Positions 43,573 to 54,060 of a DNA stretch of 64,000 bases are shown in pieces. This stretch comes from Chlamydiota bacterium (GTDB lineage: Bacteria > Chlamydiota > Chlamydiia > Chlamydiales > Rhabdochlamydiaceae): contig JAJFMD010000002.1 in NCBI GenBank assembly GCA_021772335.1, positions 1-64,000 of the forward strand, in the 5' to 3' direction. The first letter of the stretch is position 1. Each line of letters opens with the position of its first letter. Below the pieces are notes generated by a model. It saw nothing but the letters and a program-made list of their open reading frames with translations. It was not told where the DNA came from and did not search any database. Position numbers and translations under genes: made by a program.

Positions 43573-44618
43573 AAAACGAACCCTCTCCGCTATTTTTTAC
43601 CCGCTCAATTTTCGATCAACTAGAACTGTTTGAGCCTTTTGGCTCTGAGTTTGCAATCATTTGTGATGAAACCGTCGCAGGGCTCTACGGCAATAAGCTT
43701 AAGCAAAATCTTCATTGTCAGTTGTTTGCATATCATCCTGGCGAAAAATCAAAAACTCGCGTAGTCAAACAAGAGATTGAAGATCAGCTATTGCAAAATG
43801 GTTTTAGTAGTGATACTACAATTATCGCTCTCGGTGGAGGGGTGACAACAGACCTTGCAGGCTTTGTTGCTGCAACCTATCTGCGTGGCGTGAAGTTAAT
43901 CATTATTCCAACGACACTGCTCGCTATGGTCGACGCTGCGATAGGCTCTAAAAGAGCGGTGAATACTCCTTATGCCAAAAATAGTATTGGAGCACTCTAC
44001 CCAGCAGATGCAATATGGATTGATACAGTCTTTCTCAAATCGTTGTCAGAATCCTTGAGACTAGAAGGATATAGCGAAATGCTCAAGCATGCTTTGATTT
44101 TAAGCGAGTATGAATTCAAGTTTTTTGAAGAGAATGGGTTGCCTACACAAGATCTTTTAGATCCCATTCGTCGTAGCGTTTCAATTAAACAGGCTGTCAT
44201 TGAGCAAGATCGAACGCAGAAAGGCTATCGAGATCTGCTTAATTTTGGTCACACTGTTGCCCACGCGCTCGAGAAGCTATCCGACTACTCCATTCCACAC
44301 GGTATAGCTGTAGCCTATGGAATGCTCATTGAAAGTTACCTTTCCTATCTCGAAGGACATTTAAGCGAAAGCGAGATCAAGCGCATCGTAAATATCATTA
44401 GAAAATCATATGCTCCTCTAGGTGAGATCACCTATTCTTTAGATAATCTCTGGCAGGTGATGCAGCGTGATAAGAAATCCAAACAGGGAATTCCTAGGCA
44501 AGTGCATTTAAAGCGCATTGGCAAAGCAATTGCACCCTGTGCTCCAATTGATAAGGAGCAATTTAAACGCGCTTTAATTTGGTATAATGATGTTGTGTCT
44601 CAGTGTATCTCAACCTAA
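43569..44618 (+). CDS. aroB: 3-dehydroquinate synthase
   Basis: 349 residues. NAD-binding G-G-G-V-T-T-D-L-A-G-F-V-A-A-T-Y-L-R-G, then P-T-T-L-L-A-M-V-D-A-A-I-G and the zinc-site H of L-N-F-G-H-T-V-A-H-A. ATGA overlap with aroC. Confidence 0.95.
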   Translation: MKNEPSPLFFTRSIFDQLELFEPFGSEFAIICDETVAGLYGNKLKQNLHCQLFAYHPGEKSKTRVVKQEIEDQLLQNGFSSDTTIIALGGGVTTDLAGFVAATYLRGVKLIIIPTTLLAMVDAAIGSKRAVNTPYAKNSIGALYPADAIWIDTVFLKSLSESLRLEGYSEMLKHALILSEYEFKFFEENGLPTQDLLDPIRRSVSIKQAVIEQDRTQKGYRDLLNFGHTVAHALEKLSDYSIPHGIAVAYGMLIESYLSYLEGHLSESEIKRIVNIIRKSYAPLGEITYSLDNLWQVMQRDKKSKQGIPRQVHLKRIGKAIAPCAPIDKEQFKRALIWYNDVVSQCIST

Positions 44619-45951
44619 TGAGGAAGAAGCTCTCGCTGAAATTCAGCAATTTCAGCATCAAGTTGAACTCATAGAACTGCGCCTTGATTTTTTTCCCTCT
44701 CTAAATATTGAAAAACTAAGACAACTTCGAACATGTTGCCAAAAACCACTAATTTGTACCTTGCGTACGCACCATGAGGGAGGCCAATATACCAAAGATG
44801 ACCAGCAGTATCATCGTGATCTGCGCCTAATTGCTGAAATAAAGCCTGATTATATCGATATTGAATATCAACGTGCGATTGGGTTGAATATTCCAATGAT
44901 CCTATCTTATCATGATCTATCAGATGCTCCTTTAGATTTAATTGATCTTGCTCAAAAGATGCAAAAAACTCATGCAGCCTATTACAAAATCGCCAAGCGA
45001 ACAAATCAGCGATCACAAGCATTAGAGTTGCTTTGTCAAAGAAAAGCGCTACCAGAAAATTTCACTGTTATTCCTATAGAAGAGCATGAAGAGGGTTTGC
45101 GTTTAGCAGGAACATTAGCAGGTAATGCTCTAAACTATACCTACGTGAATCGCTCAACTGCTTTAGGACAGATTCCTCTTTCACTTTTCCATGAGCGTTA
45201 TTCTCATATTTCTTCACAAACCAAACTCTTTGCCCTTCTTGGTAATCCTGTTAGCCAAAGTCCTAGTCATCGCGTTCACAATGAGTATTTTCGATCGTTG
45301 GAACTCAATGCTATTTATCTCAAATTGCTTCTTAACCATGATAATCTCAGTGAGTTTTTGCAAGCTGCTCGTCTATTTCCCATACAGGGTCTAAGTGTTA
45401 CAATTCCTTTTAAAGAGAGTATTATTCCTCATTTAGATGAGATTGATGATGAGGCAAAAGCAATTGGCGCAGTAAATACATTGGTCTATCAACAAGGAAA
45501 ATATCTCGGCTACAATACAGATGGGAAAGGAGCATTAGATGTAATTGAACTCTATACACCTGTGCTCAATCAGCGCATGCTTATTCTTGGAAGTGGAGGT
45601 TCAGCGCGAGCTATTGCTTATGAAGCTCTTAAAAGAAAGGCTCAAGTGACTATTATCGCGCGCCGAATAGAAAAAGCTCAGCAAATTGCTAAAGCCTTCA
45701 ATTGCGATTACGCTACTTGGGATGATCTTGACAATAGCGAGTATGATATTCTCATTAATGCAACGCCGCTAAAACTGCCTTGTTCTGTTTTTAAAAGGGG
45801 AACTTATGTTATGGATTTAACGCCGAGAGAGGGGATGACACCTTTTTTAAAAGCAGCAAAAGAAGCAAGAGCGATTCCAATATCTGGATATGAAATGTTT
45901 ATTAAGCAAGGGGCTTATCAGTGTGAATTGTGGTTTCCACCGCTCGGATAA
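44587..45951 (+). CDS. aroDE: Bifunctional 3-dehydroquinate dehydratase / shikimate dehydrogenase
   Basis: 454 residues; fused type I dehydratase (about 1-210; I-E-L-R-L-D-F, catalytic H in L-R-T-H-H-E-G-G, Lys in Y-Y-K-I-A-K) and dehydrogenase (about 215-454; G-N-P-V-S-Q-S-P-S-H, N-T-D-G, G-S-G-G-S-A-R-A, G-x-E-M-F-I-K-Q-G). This fusion and its place after aroB match Chlamydia. The start overlaps aroB by 32 bases; a second ATG 3 bases in is equally possible. Confidence 0.94.
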   Translation: MMLCLSVSQPNEEEALAEIQQFQHQVELIELRLDFFPSLNIEKLRQLRTCCQKPLICTLRTHHEGGQYTKDDQQYHRDLRLIAEIKPDYIDIEYQRAIGLNIPMILSYHDLSDAPLDLIDLAQKMQKTHAAYYKIAKRTNQRSQALELLCQRKALPENFTVIPIEEHEEGLRLAGTLAGNALNYTYVNRSTALGQIPLSLFHERYSHISSQTKLFALLGNPVSQSPSHRVHNEYFRSLELNAIYLKLLLNHDNLSEFLQAARLFPIQGLSVTIPFKESIIPHLDEIDDEAKAIGAVNTLVYQQGKYLGYNTDGKGALDVIELYTPVLNQRMLILGSGGSARAIAYEALKRKAQVTIIARRIEKAQQIAKAFNCDYATWDDLDNSEYDILINATPLKLPCSVFKRGTYVMDLTPREGMTPFLKAAKEARAIPISGYEMFIKQGAYQCELWFPPLG

Positions 45952-48176
45952 ATGCACACAACATTGCGGTTGAGAAGTTGTAAGCAGGAACTGACGATTA
46001 CCCCATCTGATTTTGAATTGAACGGTAGCAAATGGTTGTACATTGAAATGTCAACAGGGGAATAATCTTTTCCTAGAATAGCGTAGTGAATCAATAAATT
46101 AAAATCTCTGATAGGTTTTGAATAGTCAAAAAAAGAATAATTTGTAAAAAACAATAATTGGTTACTCAATGCTTGATGAGGATAAAACTCTAAAATACGG
46201 TGCGGCGAAAATTGCTGAGGGTCCTCAATAATAGCTATTGCTTTTTTAATTACTTCTTCGAGACGAATAAAATCCAAACTTTCAATATCTTCGTCGGATT
46301 GATTTAATTTAATTTTAATATCTTGAGGTAGTTTTTTTAATTTATTCTTAATTTTATCCATATATAGATAAATTTCGATAAAGCTTATTTTTTGATCATG
46401 ATTAAGTGAAGGTTCTGAACAGTGTGATATTGTGGGTGATTGGTTAAATTGAGGATTGTCTAAATTGGGGCTGATATCTTCATCAAACATATCAAAACAC
46501 CCATTGCAGTCACCTGCTTGCTCTTGTTGAATATGTAAAAGATAAGTTTTATAATTTATTAGAAGATCGTTGTAGTTCATATCAGGGTGGTCTTCAGCAA
46601 ATTGCTTAAAATCAGCATCTCCATCAAACATTTCTTTTAACTTCTGAGGAAACAGGTCAATATTCTGTAGGAAGCCTAACTGCTCTCTTAATTCTTTGAA
46701 TTTATTTTGGAATTGAGCTGAAATATCAATGCTGGAGCAAAAATCTTTGATGTGTTTTGTAAAGAAGTTTATTGGATCAGTTATATGTATTGGCAAAGAA
46801 AATCTATTTTGAAATTGTATTTTTGCCATGGGGTGAAAAAATTTAAATTCACTTTGATCATACATTTTGAAGAGATTGTCGTTAAACGATCTTTTTGCAT
46901 TTTCCAATTTGCTACATAAACTATAGAGTTGTTGTGCATCTTCTTCAGAAATAGGACCTTCTATTAATTTATTTTGAATAGTTATTGCAAATTTTCTAAA
47001 ATTTCTATCACATCTTTCGATGTGTTGTAATTCATCGAATTTAGTCTGATAGAAATTAGAAAGATGATGATAAATCCATTGTTCTTTGATTTTAAAACTT
47101 TCGTAAGCCTTTTGTAGTAATTGGGTAAAAGTCATATTAGAAGAAACGGATTCATTAATTGTATTATTAAGAAATTGATGAAATAAAGGGCGCAGAAAAT
47201 TTTCTAAAGGACCATCGATGAATTGATTGATATCAGCGGGAAGTTGATTTGTTATACTGTTACATTGGTAGAGATAAGTTTGTTCTGAAATAATTCCTTC
47301 TGCAAAAGCGCCCTCAAGAATCCTTTCAATTTTATAGTAAATATGAGATTCAATGATTGTTTTACTGTGCTCTAGAACATGTTTGAGATCCTCGGGAAGA
47401 TCTTTAAGACCCACTATTATATCAATAAGTTCAGTAATTTTGATCAGTTGATATTCTTCTGGTTTGGTAATAAAAAATTGCTTAAACAAATTCACAAAAT
47501 CATTAGGGCAATCTTTATGGTTATCTAGATATTTCTTAAGCTCATCTTTAGATTTAGCGATTGCTTTAGAAAGATCTGTATTGTTATTTGTTTTTGATTC
47601 TAATGAACTTGCGTCATAATTTTGAAACAACTGCAAGAGATCTCTTTCAATTTTCTGCTTATCTATTTGGTTGTTTGCAAAAAAAACAATGGTGTCAATA
47701 TGGGCATTTAGTGATTCTATATCTCCTGTAGAAAAAATCACTTTTGTTTTTTTAATCAAATAAGAACCATGATAATCAAGAATGCGTGGTGTAATGCTAG
47801 GGTGAGCCATTTGAAATGGAGGCAGGTCAATTAAGTGGTTTGTTCCGTGTTGATGCGTTGTAGGAGGGTATGAATTCTCACTATAAATTGAGCGGATGTT
47901 CTTCCCAAAAAAATGTATAGATGTGGCGAAATAAACAGCGAAATTTAACATGGCGAGATGATCTCGTATCTCTGCGTGAAGAATGATTCGTTCTCTTAAT
48001 TGCGCTCCATGAGCACAAGTTGCTAAGGGATCAATTTCAGTATTTTGCTTTGATATAGGCCTTGGGACAGTTTCTAGATATTTTGAAAGCACGGAAGGAA
48101 CATAATTATTCGTTTCTGGATCTGTAACCCAGCGAGAAGTGGAAATAGGATGCTGTTTAAAAACAATGACAGTCAT
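45918..48176 (-). CDS. Large hypothetical protein (752 aa)
   Basis: Not recognised. The central part is rich in charged, helix-forming segments (about 150-560) and includes E-D-H-P-D-M-N-Y and C-N-G-C-F-D-M-F patches without a known motif. No signal peptide or clear membrane helix. The 3' end overlaps aroDE by 34 bases. AT-rich codon use and position at the start of the accessory block suggest a lineage-specific protein, possibly a secreted effector. Confidence 0.6.
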   Translation of the reverse strand: MTVIVFKQHPISTSRWVTDPETNNYVPSVLSKYLETVPRPISKQNTEIDPLATCAHGAQLRERIILHAEIRDHLAMLNFAVYFATSIHFFGKNIRSIYSENSYPPTTHQHGTNHLIDLPPFQMAHPSITPRILDYHGSYLIKKTKVIFSTGDIESLNAHIDTIVFFANNQIDKQKIERDLLQLFQNYDASSLESKTNNNTDLSKAIAKSKDELKKYLDNHKDCPNDFVNLFKQFFITKPEEYQLIKITELIDIIVGLKDLPEDLKHVLEHSKTIIESHIYYKIERILEGAFAEGIISEQTYLYQCNSITNQLPADINQFIDGPLENFLRPLFHQFLNNTINESVSSNMTFTQLLQKAYESFKIKEQWIYHHLSNFYQTKFDELQHIERCDRNFRKFAITIQNKLIEGPISEEDAQQLYSLCSKLENAKRSFNDNLFKMYDQSEFKFFHPMAKIQFQNRFSLPIHITDPINFFTKHIKDFCSSIDISAQFQNKFKELREQLGFLQNIDLFPQKLKEMFDGDADFKQFAEDHPDMNYNDLLINYKTYLLHIQQEQAGDCNGCFDMFDEDISPNLDNPQFNQSPTISHCSEPSLNHDQKISFIEIYLYMDKIKNKLKKLPQDIKIKLNQSDEDIESLDFIRLEEVIKKAIAIIEDPQQFSPHRILEFYPHQALSNQLLFFTNYSFFDYSKPIRDFNLLIHYAILGKDYSPVDISMYNHLLPFNSKSDGVIVSSCLQLLNRNVVCIYPSGGNHNSH

Positions 48177-48462
48177 AGCATGTTTTAAATTATAAATATA
48201 TTATATAAAAAAGTTGTAGAAGCGGGTTTTGCAAGTCGTGTTTTAATAATATATTAGGTTTTAGTTTAAATAAATTATAACATTTTTTGAATTAAAATGC
48301 AGCTTATTATTATTATTTTAGTTTAGCCCGTTTTAAATTAAATAATTGAATATAGGCGTCTTATGAAAAACATCTTTTTAAATTGCCATTTAGCTAATAG
48401 TGGCGACCAGGAAATATATTGCAATCTATTAATATAGAGCGAGTTGAGGCTTTAGCTGGTCT

Positions 48463-49374
48463 TTAGTACTGAATAGTAACGGATTTCGGTAGTTTTGCTG
48501 TTATCTTAGCTAAATCGTAAGGTGTAAGGTCGTTACCAGTAAGAATGACAGTCTGCAAGCCGGAATGTTTTAAATTGACGAGCAATTCAGGATTTTGGAT
48601 GTGAGATAGAGAAAGAGTTTTTAAAGAGGAGCAATTAGCAAGCCATTCAAAGAACTCTCTAGATAAAAATGCATGATCGAGCGTTAAGGATTCGAGGACT
48701 GGAAGTTGGGGAAATTCTTGACCATTAAAAATCGAGGTTGAAGTGGCGTCTAGGGATTTCAAATGTTCGAGAGTAGATAAATCAGTAAGTTGTTCCTTTG
48801 TCAGATTAGCGCAACCGGTGATGGCGATTGATTCGAGATCTGGAAATGCTTGGCAAAATGCAGTAAAAAAACTGGGCATAATGGTCATTTGAAATTTCCA
48901 GTCTTTTTGAACATGACTTCTTTTAACGAGCGATTGGAATTGTCGTTTTATCATGTAAGTATAAAATTCGGGAGTGACATCTGGAGGATCTTCATAAGTT
49001 TTAGAATAGGCATTAAGAGCAAGCTTTTCTGCAAAAATTTGAGCGATATCATCGAGTTGTTGATCACTGAGTTGATGTTCTTTGTTAATTTCTGAGGTAA
49101 AGGACGGGTTGAGAAAATGCCCTTTTAGAGATGCTGTGTATTGGGTTAAGTTTGTCGGATCTGCTTCAACTAATTGATCATGCTCTTTTACCCACTCTGG
49201 GTTGAGTCCATCAACAGCTTTATAATTTGCTTTGTCGATACAAGTTTTTGAGACAGGTGTCGTCACAGTAGTGCCCTTTGAAGCCAAACATTCTTCTTGT
49301 GTGCTATCGTTAAAATAATAATTGAGTCTACATAATAACTCAACAGAAGTTGTTAATTTATTTGGGTCGAACAT
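48463..49374 (-). CDS. Leucine-rich-repeat protein, copy 1
   Basis: 303 residues. The N-terminal half is helical. The C-terminal half (about 165-303) carries LRRs of the cysteine-containing type (F-P-D-L-E-S-I-A-I-T-G-C-A-N-L-T, L-K-S-L-D-A-T, L-E-S-L-T-L-D-H-A and L-K-T-L-S-L-S-H-I). It is very close to copy 2, mostly identical over the last 200 residues, with a different first 60. GGAG lies 11 bases before the ATG. A host-directed role is inferred. Confidence 0.75.
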   Translation of the reverse strand: MFDPNKLTTSVELLCRLNYYFNDSTQEECLASKGTTVTTPVSKTCIDKANYKAVDGLNPEWVKEHDQLVEADPTNLTQYTASLKGHFLNPSFTSEINKEHQLSDQQLDDIAQIFAEKLALNAYSKTYEDPPDVTPEFYTYMIKRQFQSLVKRSHVQKDWKFQMTIMPSFFTAFCQAFPDLESIAITGCANLTKEQLTDLSTLEHLKSLDATSTSIFNGQEFPQLPVLESLTLDHAFLSREFFEWLANCSSLKTLSLSHIQNPELLVNLKHSGLQTVILTGNDLTPYDLAKITAKLPKSVTIQY

Positions 49375-49785
49375 TGTGCCGGCGCTCCATTTATTTCATC
49401 TAGGTTTTCAAAGATAAGACGTTCCTTTAAGTGACTCATCGTTCTATAGCTTTTGAGTAAATTGTTGTGATCTTTTTGATTTTTCATCATTTTAACAATA
49501 ATTTTTAAGGATTAATTTGTAAAATTGTCATAAATTATGATGGCTTATTTTTAAAACCTAATAATTAATTAAAACAATTGTATCATGTTTTTGAATATAA
49601 ATACATAATAGATTCTTTTTTACCTTGGATTTTAGCATAATCAGTTAATTATTAGCATGTTATGGAGAATTGGAGGAGAGAGAGCTAACTGTGAATTATG
49701 GCGATTGCTGGAGGCGCGTGTTGCAAGTCGATAATATATAGTGGTTTAAATCTTATTGATTGGGTTGCGAATCGTTAAAAGAGTT
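49375..49785. other. Spacer between the two LRR copies
   Basis: 411 bases with no supported ORF on either strand. A short stretch before the stop of each LRR gene (TTTAGTACTGAATAGT) is shared, marking the duplication end. Nothing else identified. Confidence 0.5.
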
Positions 49786-50688
49786 TTAGTACTGAATAGT
49801 GACGGATTTCGGTAATTTTGCTGTTATCTTAGCTAAATCGCGAGTTGTAAGGTTGTTACCAGCAAGATTGACAGTCTCTAAGCCAGGATGTTTTAAATTA
49901 ACGAGCAATTCAGGATTTTGGATGTGAGATAGAGAAAGAGTTTTTAAAAATGAGCAATTAGCAAGCCATTCGAAGAACTCTTTAGATAAAAATGCATGAT
50001 CGAGTGTTAAGGATTCGAGGGCTGGAAGTTGGGGGAATTCTTGACCATTAAAAATTGAAGTTGAAGTGGCATCGAGTTTTTTTAATTTTTTGAGAGAAGC
50101 TAAATCACTAAGCTGCTTCTCTGTCAGATTAGCACAACCGGTGATGGTAATTGATTCAAGATCTGGAAATGCTTGGCAAAAAGCGGAAAAAAAATTGGGC
50201 ATAATGGTCATTTGAAATTGCCAGCCTTTTTGAACATGACTTCTTTCTATGAGTGATTTGAATTCTCGTTTTATCATGAAAGCATAAAATTCGGGAGTGA
50301 TATCTGGAGAGTCTTCAGGACCTTTAGAATAGGCATCAAGAGCGCAACGTTCTGCAAAGACTTGAGCGATATCATCGAGTTGTTGATCACTGAGTTGATG
50401 TTCTCTGTTAATTTCCGAGGTAAAGGAGGGGGCGAGAAAATGCCCTTTTAGTGATCCTAATGGCGCATTTTCTTGAACTAAATGTTGATGCTCGCTCATC
50501 CACTCTCGAGTAAGTCCATCGACATCATCAAGTCTTTGATGTGCGATGCAATAAATCGAGGTAGGTGTTCGCGGAGGTGATGAATATGCTTTTGAGCCAG
50601 AACATTCTTCTATAGTAGTATTAGCAAAAGAAACACTTTCTTGTAGATCTTGTGAAATGGGGGCTGGTGAGAGAGGTGAAGTGCTCAT
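49786..50688 (-). CDS. Leucine-rich-repeat protein, copy 2
   Basis: 300 residues. Same architecture as copy 1, with Ser/Pro-rich N-terminus M-S-T-S-P-L-S-P-A-P. Its start overlaps the stop of the 811-residue gene (ATGA), so these two form an operon, whereas copy 1 stands apart behind 411 bases. Confidence 0.75.
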   Translation of the reverse strand: MSTSPLSPAPISQDLQESVSFANTTIEECSGSKAYSSPPRTPTSIYCIAHQRLDDVDGLTREWMSEHQHLVQENAPLGSLKGHFLAPSFTSEINREHQLSDQQLDDIAQVFAERCALDAYSKGPEDSPDITPEFYAFMIKREFKSLIERSHVQKGWQFQMTIMPNFFSAFCQAFPDLESITITGCANLTEKQLSDLASLKKLKKLDATSTSIFNGQEFPQLPALESLTLDHAFLSKEFFEWLANCSFLKTLSLSHIQNPELLVNLKHPGLETVNLAGNNLTTRDLAKITAKLPKSVTIQY

Positions 50689-53120
50689 GCTATAGCCTCT
50701 TCGTTTACTTCATTTTGGGTTTGTACAGACATATGTTCTCTCATTAGGTTCGCGACTTTATCGATTTTAGAAGGGAGATCTTTTCTAAGGGTGGCACGGT
50801 ATTTTAGATTATTCATCATCCCAGCAGGGAGGTTGAATGTGTGATTTGCAAAATAGCCGTTTGTTGTAAATCGCTCTTTTACCGTGACAGTCTTTTTGCG
50901 ACCATGTTTATCGATGATTACCTTCTTTACTTTAACGGATTTATTGGCGTTAAAGAAAATGAACATTACCGCGGAAAGAATGAAGTTTTTGAGCCAAGTC
51001 CATGGTATTGCTTTAATTAAGGGCATGAGGAATCTAAGAAAGGTGGGGAACTTAGCGTGGAAAAGATCTGTGCGATAAAACTGCGTTCCTTTAACGCAAT
51101 CACGGATCAGTGATTTGATGGCCTTTTTTAACTCTGCGCGCGTTTTAGGTGTTAGAGATTGATCGCTAAACTTTTGAATGCTCTCTATTTCATTAATTAG
51201 GTTTTCGAGCTCAGCTTGTTGATTGGTGTCATCTTTATAAAGAGTGCGCATCAAAACTGTCAGAGTGGTACTTAAAACAGAGCAGAGCTGAGCAGTTTGC
51301 TCATCATCAACGAGTGAATCAATAGCGAGATTAAGCGTTCGATCAAGTGCTTTATCGTCAAAATAGGTGAATGCTTTTTCTAACTCAGAGCGCAGCTTTT
51401 GCATTTGTTTGTCAGAGGCGTGATTAAAAGCGAGGCTTTCAAGTTGATCTAAAAGCTGATCACTAACTGCAATTTTAAACAGTTCTTGGCTGTAGTGAGC
51501 GCAATTATGCCCTTGAGGTTGGAAAATCATATTGTTAGCACGCCCATCTTGGATCCATTTTCCAACTTGTATCAACGTATTATCAAGTTCTTCTTCATTA
51601 ACGATATGAAGCTCACCATAGCGTTGGCGGTTATTGGTATAATAACTTTCATCATAGATCACAGTTTTGGCGGGAACAGTGCTACACATAATTTTCATAT
51701 TGCCGCAATCTGTATTAGGGATTACACCTGCTTGAATACACATTGGATAGACTCGGTAGCTTCTGTCATTATTAGTAGGAAGAATATAAGTCCAATAGCC
51801 ATGGTTTTTTTGGATATGCATGTTCTTCATGACTCGTGACATATTAAGAACATACCCAAATTCATCATATCCATATCTTGGTAGTGTTTGCCCTGGGTAT
51901 TGTTCTTGGAGTTCTTCACGACTCAGAGTGTGCAAAACAGGCAATCTTGTAATGAAATTAGGGTCGATGATGCCATCATTATCAGCAATTCTTACATGAT
52001 CATAGCCTCCTTTTCCTCCATTTAATGCTGGATTGAAAGAGCCTATTTCAACAGTGTTCCAATTAGAGATGCCGCCTTGCTCAAGGTATTCAACATTTCC
52101 ATAACCATGCGTTTTTTCCTTGAATTGATTGTAAATATCTTGAACTTTAATAACATAGGGAGGTGCGTCGCGATTAACGAGGTTTTCTAGATGAACAACC
52201 CTCTTTTTACCTTCTTTCCCATGCACATTGTAATAGAAAAGCCTTCTGTAAATAGTTCCTTTGAATTCAAAGCCTTTTCTAGAGCAGTCAACATTGGGAT
52301 TAAGGAGACATTCGTTCCAGTTCTTATCGTTTTTACGGAAACTATCACTTAATCCCATTCTTAATCCAAGAGCACGTACTTTTCTTGCGGTATTAGTGGG
52401 GTCATCGAATTCACCGATATACATGCCAAAATTTTTATCGATTGTGCCCGATCTTTTATCAAGGTGAGATTTGTGAAGCAAAAGACGTTCATTAGGAAGC
52501 TCAACGAAAATTCCAATATCGCAATGTGAGCGCAAAGCCCAGGTGACGAATTCTGAAGTCCAATTATCGAGCTTAGCCCCTTTTTGATTAAGGTGACTTA
52601 GTTGGTTGTTTTTCTGTTTGAGGAGCTCTTCTACAAATAGAGGGTAACGGAGGCATGTTTGTTGTATAATTGATTCTTCATGTTTTGTCAGAGATGATAT
52701 ACCGTCTTTAAAAATGTGAGTGTCTTTTCTGTAGTAAGAAAGAACTTCTAAAAATTCATTCTGAATTTCAGCTGTTCTCTTGGAGGACACATTCTCTGCT
52801 TGCCCAGAGCGATAGAGCAGTGCAATCATCTGTTTTTGGAGAAGCTCGCATTCTTGGCGAAATAAAGGATTTTTGGATGTTTTATCTTTGACTGTTTCGT
52901 GGAGAGTTCTAGCAGTATCTACCCAATCACAAAGCTTCTTGCCTTGATATGCGCTTTCTCGAGTGATGTCTGTTGCAAATGGGATGCCTTCCAGTTCGTA
53001 AAGCTCGCGATTTAAAGAACTAACATTCTTGTCTGGGCTTGTTTTTTCAATCTTCTTTGCTGCGCCATACATAGCTTGTTGATAAGGCGAATATTCTTTA
53101 TTTGCGGCAATAGCAGACAT
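50685..53120 (-). CDS. Large hypothetical protein with possible papain-fold cysteine motif (811 aa)
   Basis: No family recognised with confidence. A G-H-N-C-A-H-Y-S-Q-E-L-F motif near residue 540 resembles the N-C-x-H-F active-site motif of permuted papain-fold proteins (LRAT/PPPDE type); a G-E-L-H-I-V segment about 45 residues before could supply the His. A hydrophobic stretch (about 715-740) lies near the C-terminus. AAAGGAG precedes the ATG. First gene of an operon with LRR copy 2. Effector function is inferred. Confidence 0.55.
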   Translation of the reverse strand: MSAIAANKEYSPYQQAMYGAAKKIEKTSPDKNVSSLNRELYELEGIPFATDITRESAYQGKKLCDWVDTARTLHETVKDKTSKNPLFRQECELLQKQMIALLYRSGQAENVSSKRTAEIQNEFLEVLSYYRKDTHIFKDGISSLTKHEESIIQQTCLRYPLFVEELLKQKNNQLSHLNQKGAKLDNWTSEFVTWALRSHCDIGIFVELPNERLLLHKSHLDKRSGTIDKNFGMYIGEFDDPTNTARKVRALGLRMGLSDSFRKNDKNWNECLLNPNVDCSRKGFEFKGTIYRRLFYYNVHGKEGKKRVVHLENLVNRDAPPYVIKVQDIYNQFKEKTHGYGNVEYLEQGGISNWNTVEIGSFNPALNGGKGGYDHVRIADNDGIIDPNFITRLPVLHTLSREELQEQYPGQTLPRYGYDEFGYVLNMSRVMKNMHIQKNHGYWTYILPTNNDRSYRVYPMCIQAGVIPNTDCGNMKIMCSTVPAKTVIYDESYYTNNRQRYGELHIVNEEELDNTLIQVGKWIQDGRANNMIFQPQGHNCAHYSQELFKIAVSDQLLDQLESLAFNHASDKQMQKLRSELEKAFTYFDDKALDRTLNLAIDSLVDDEQTAQLCSVLSTTLTVLMRTLYKDDTNQQAELENLINEIESIQKFSDQSLTPKTRAELKKAIKSLIRDCVKGTQFYRTDLFHAKFPTFLRFLMPLIKAIPWTWLKNFILSAVMFIFFNANKSVKVKKVIIDKHGRKKTVTVKERFTTNGYFANHTFNLPAGMMNNLKYRATLRKDLPSKIDKVANLMREHMSVQTQNEVNEEAIA

Positions 53121-53356
53121 GATGCTCCTTTAGATCCAAAATCAAGGGAAAATTATTATTCATTGAGTATTTTTTAGCAATAAAAACCAGGGTAATAATA
53201 AATAAGATTTTGATTTTTATTTTAACTGCAAATTACATTGTTGATTTATATACATATTTTAATGTACAATGCGCTGTTAATAAAACATAAAATTATTTGA
53301 AACTGAATAATAGTAAATATTTTTTTATATTTGGTTTGAATATATAGGGGGGCTCT

Positions 53357-54022
53357 TTGAAAAAAGAAAATAACAAGCAATTTTGGCGCAATCCAATTCT
53401 AACATTCTTTACTGGATTGCTCTTTGGTATTATGACATTAACTCTGATACTATCTCATATTCCAACGAATACACGCGCTTTTCAACCTCTTGTGCCTAGC
53501 TTCCTTAAAGAAAATGAGGGGATTAATGTCTCTTATCGCGTTTATTCTCCCCGAGAGAGCCGTGCCTTTTTAAATAGAGATCTGCTCTCGAAAGGAGTTC
53601 AGCCCATCCAAGTTTCAATCCAAAATAATTCAAATAGTTCTTATATAATTAAAGCGGATCAAATCAATCTTGAAACAACAACACCAAACTCCGTTGCTTG
53701 GAAATACTCTCTCGATGCACTCCCTCGCAAAATTGCATATAAGATTGCGACCATCTTCTTCTTTCCTTTTGTCATACCCGATACAATCGATAGCATTGTC
53801 TCTGCTATGCGTCATCAAGAGATTAAAAAAAGCTTAGAAGCTAAAGTAATCAAAGATGAAGAGGAGATCGTTCTTCCTTATTCTTCACTCTCTCGTGTAG
53901 TGCTAGTTTCAAATGAAAATTTTGGCGGTAATTTTTCCATCGATTTAATTGATGAAAAAGGCAATGTCGAAACCTTCTCAACACCAATTGCTAAATCAAA
54001 AGAAGCTCCAGCAGATTACTAA
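53357..54022 (+). CDS. Membrane-anchored hypothetical protein (221 aa)
   Basis: TTG start preceded by GGGGGG. One N-terminal hydrophobic helix (about 13-32) and a mostly beta, extracytoplasmic body (Y-R-V-Y-S-P-R-E-S-R-A, then V-S-I-Q-N-N-S-N). A second hydrophobic segment (F-F-F-P-F-V-I-P) lies at about 134-141. Family not recognised. Divergent from the 811-residue gene. Confidence 0.65.
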   Translation: MKKENNKQFWRNPILTFFTGLLFGIMTLTLILSHIPTNTRAFQPLVPSFLKENEGINVSYRVYSPRESRAFLNRDLLSKGVQPIQVSIQNNSNSSYIIKADQINLETTTPNSVAWKYSLDALPRKIAYKIATIFFFPFVIPDTIDSIVSAMRHQEIKKSLEAKVIKDEEEIVLPYSSLSRVVLVSNENFGGNFSIDLIDEKGNVETFSTPIAKSKEAPADY

Positions 54023-54060
54023 ACCCTAACTGTAAGGGTAGGATTTAGAAAAAAGCTCAC

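Noticed and set aside
44669-45022. Minus-strand 117-codon frame inside aroDE
   Set aside because: Shadow of the dehydratase domain.
54019-54048. Possible terminator between the 221-residue gene and the LRR gene
   Set aside because: Only a 5-base core stem with a bulge, and no U tract in the needed direction for either gene.
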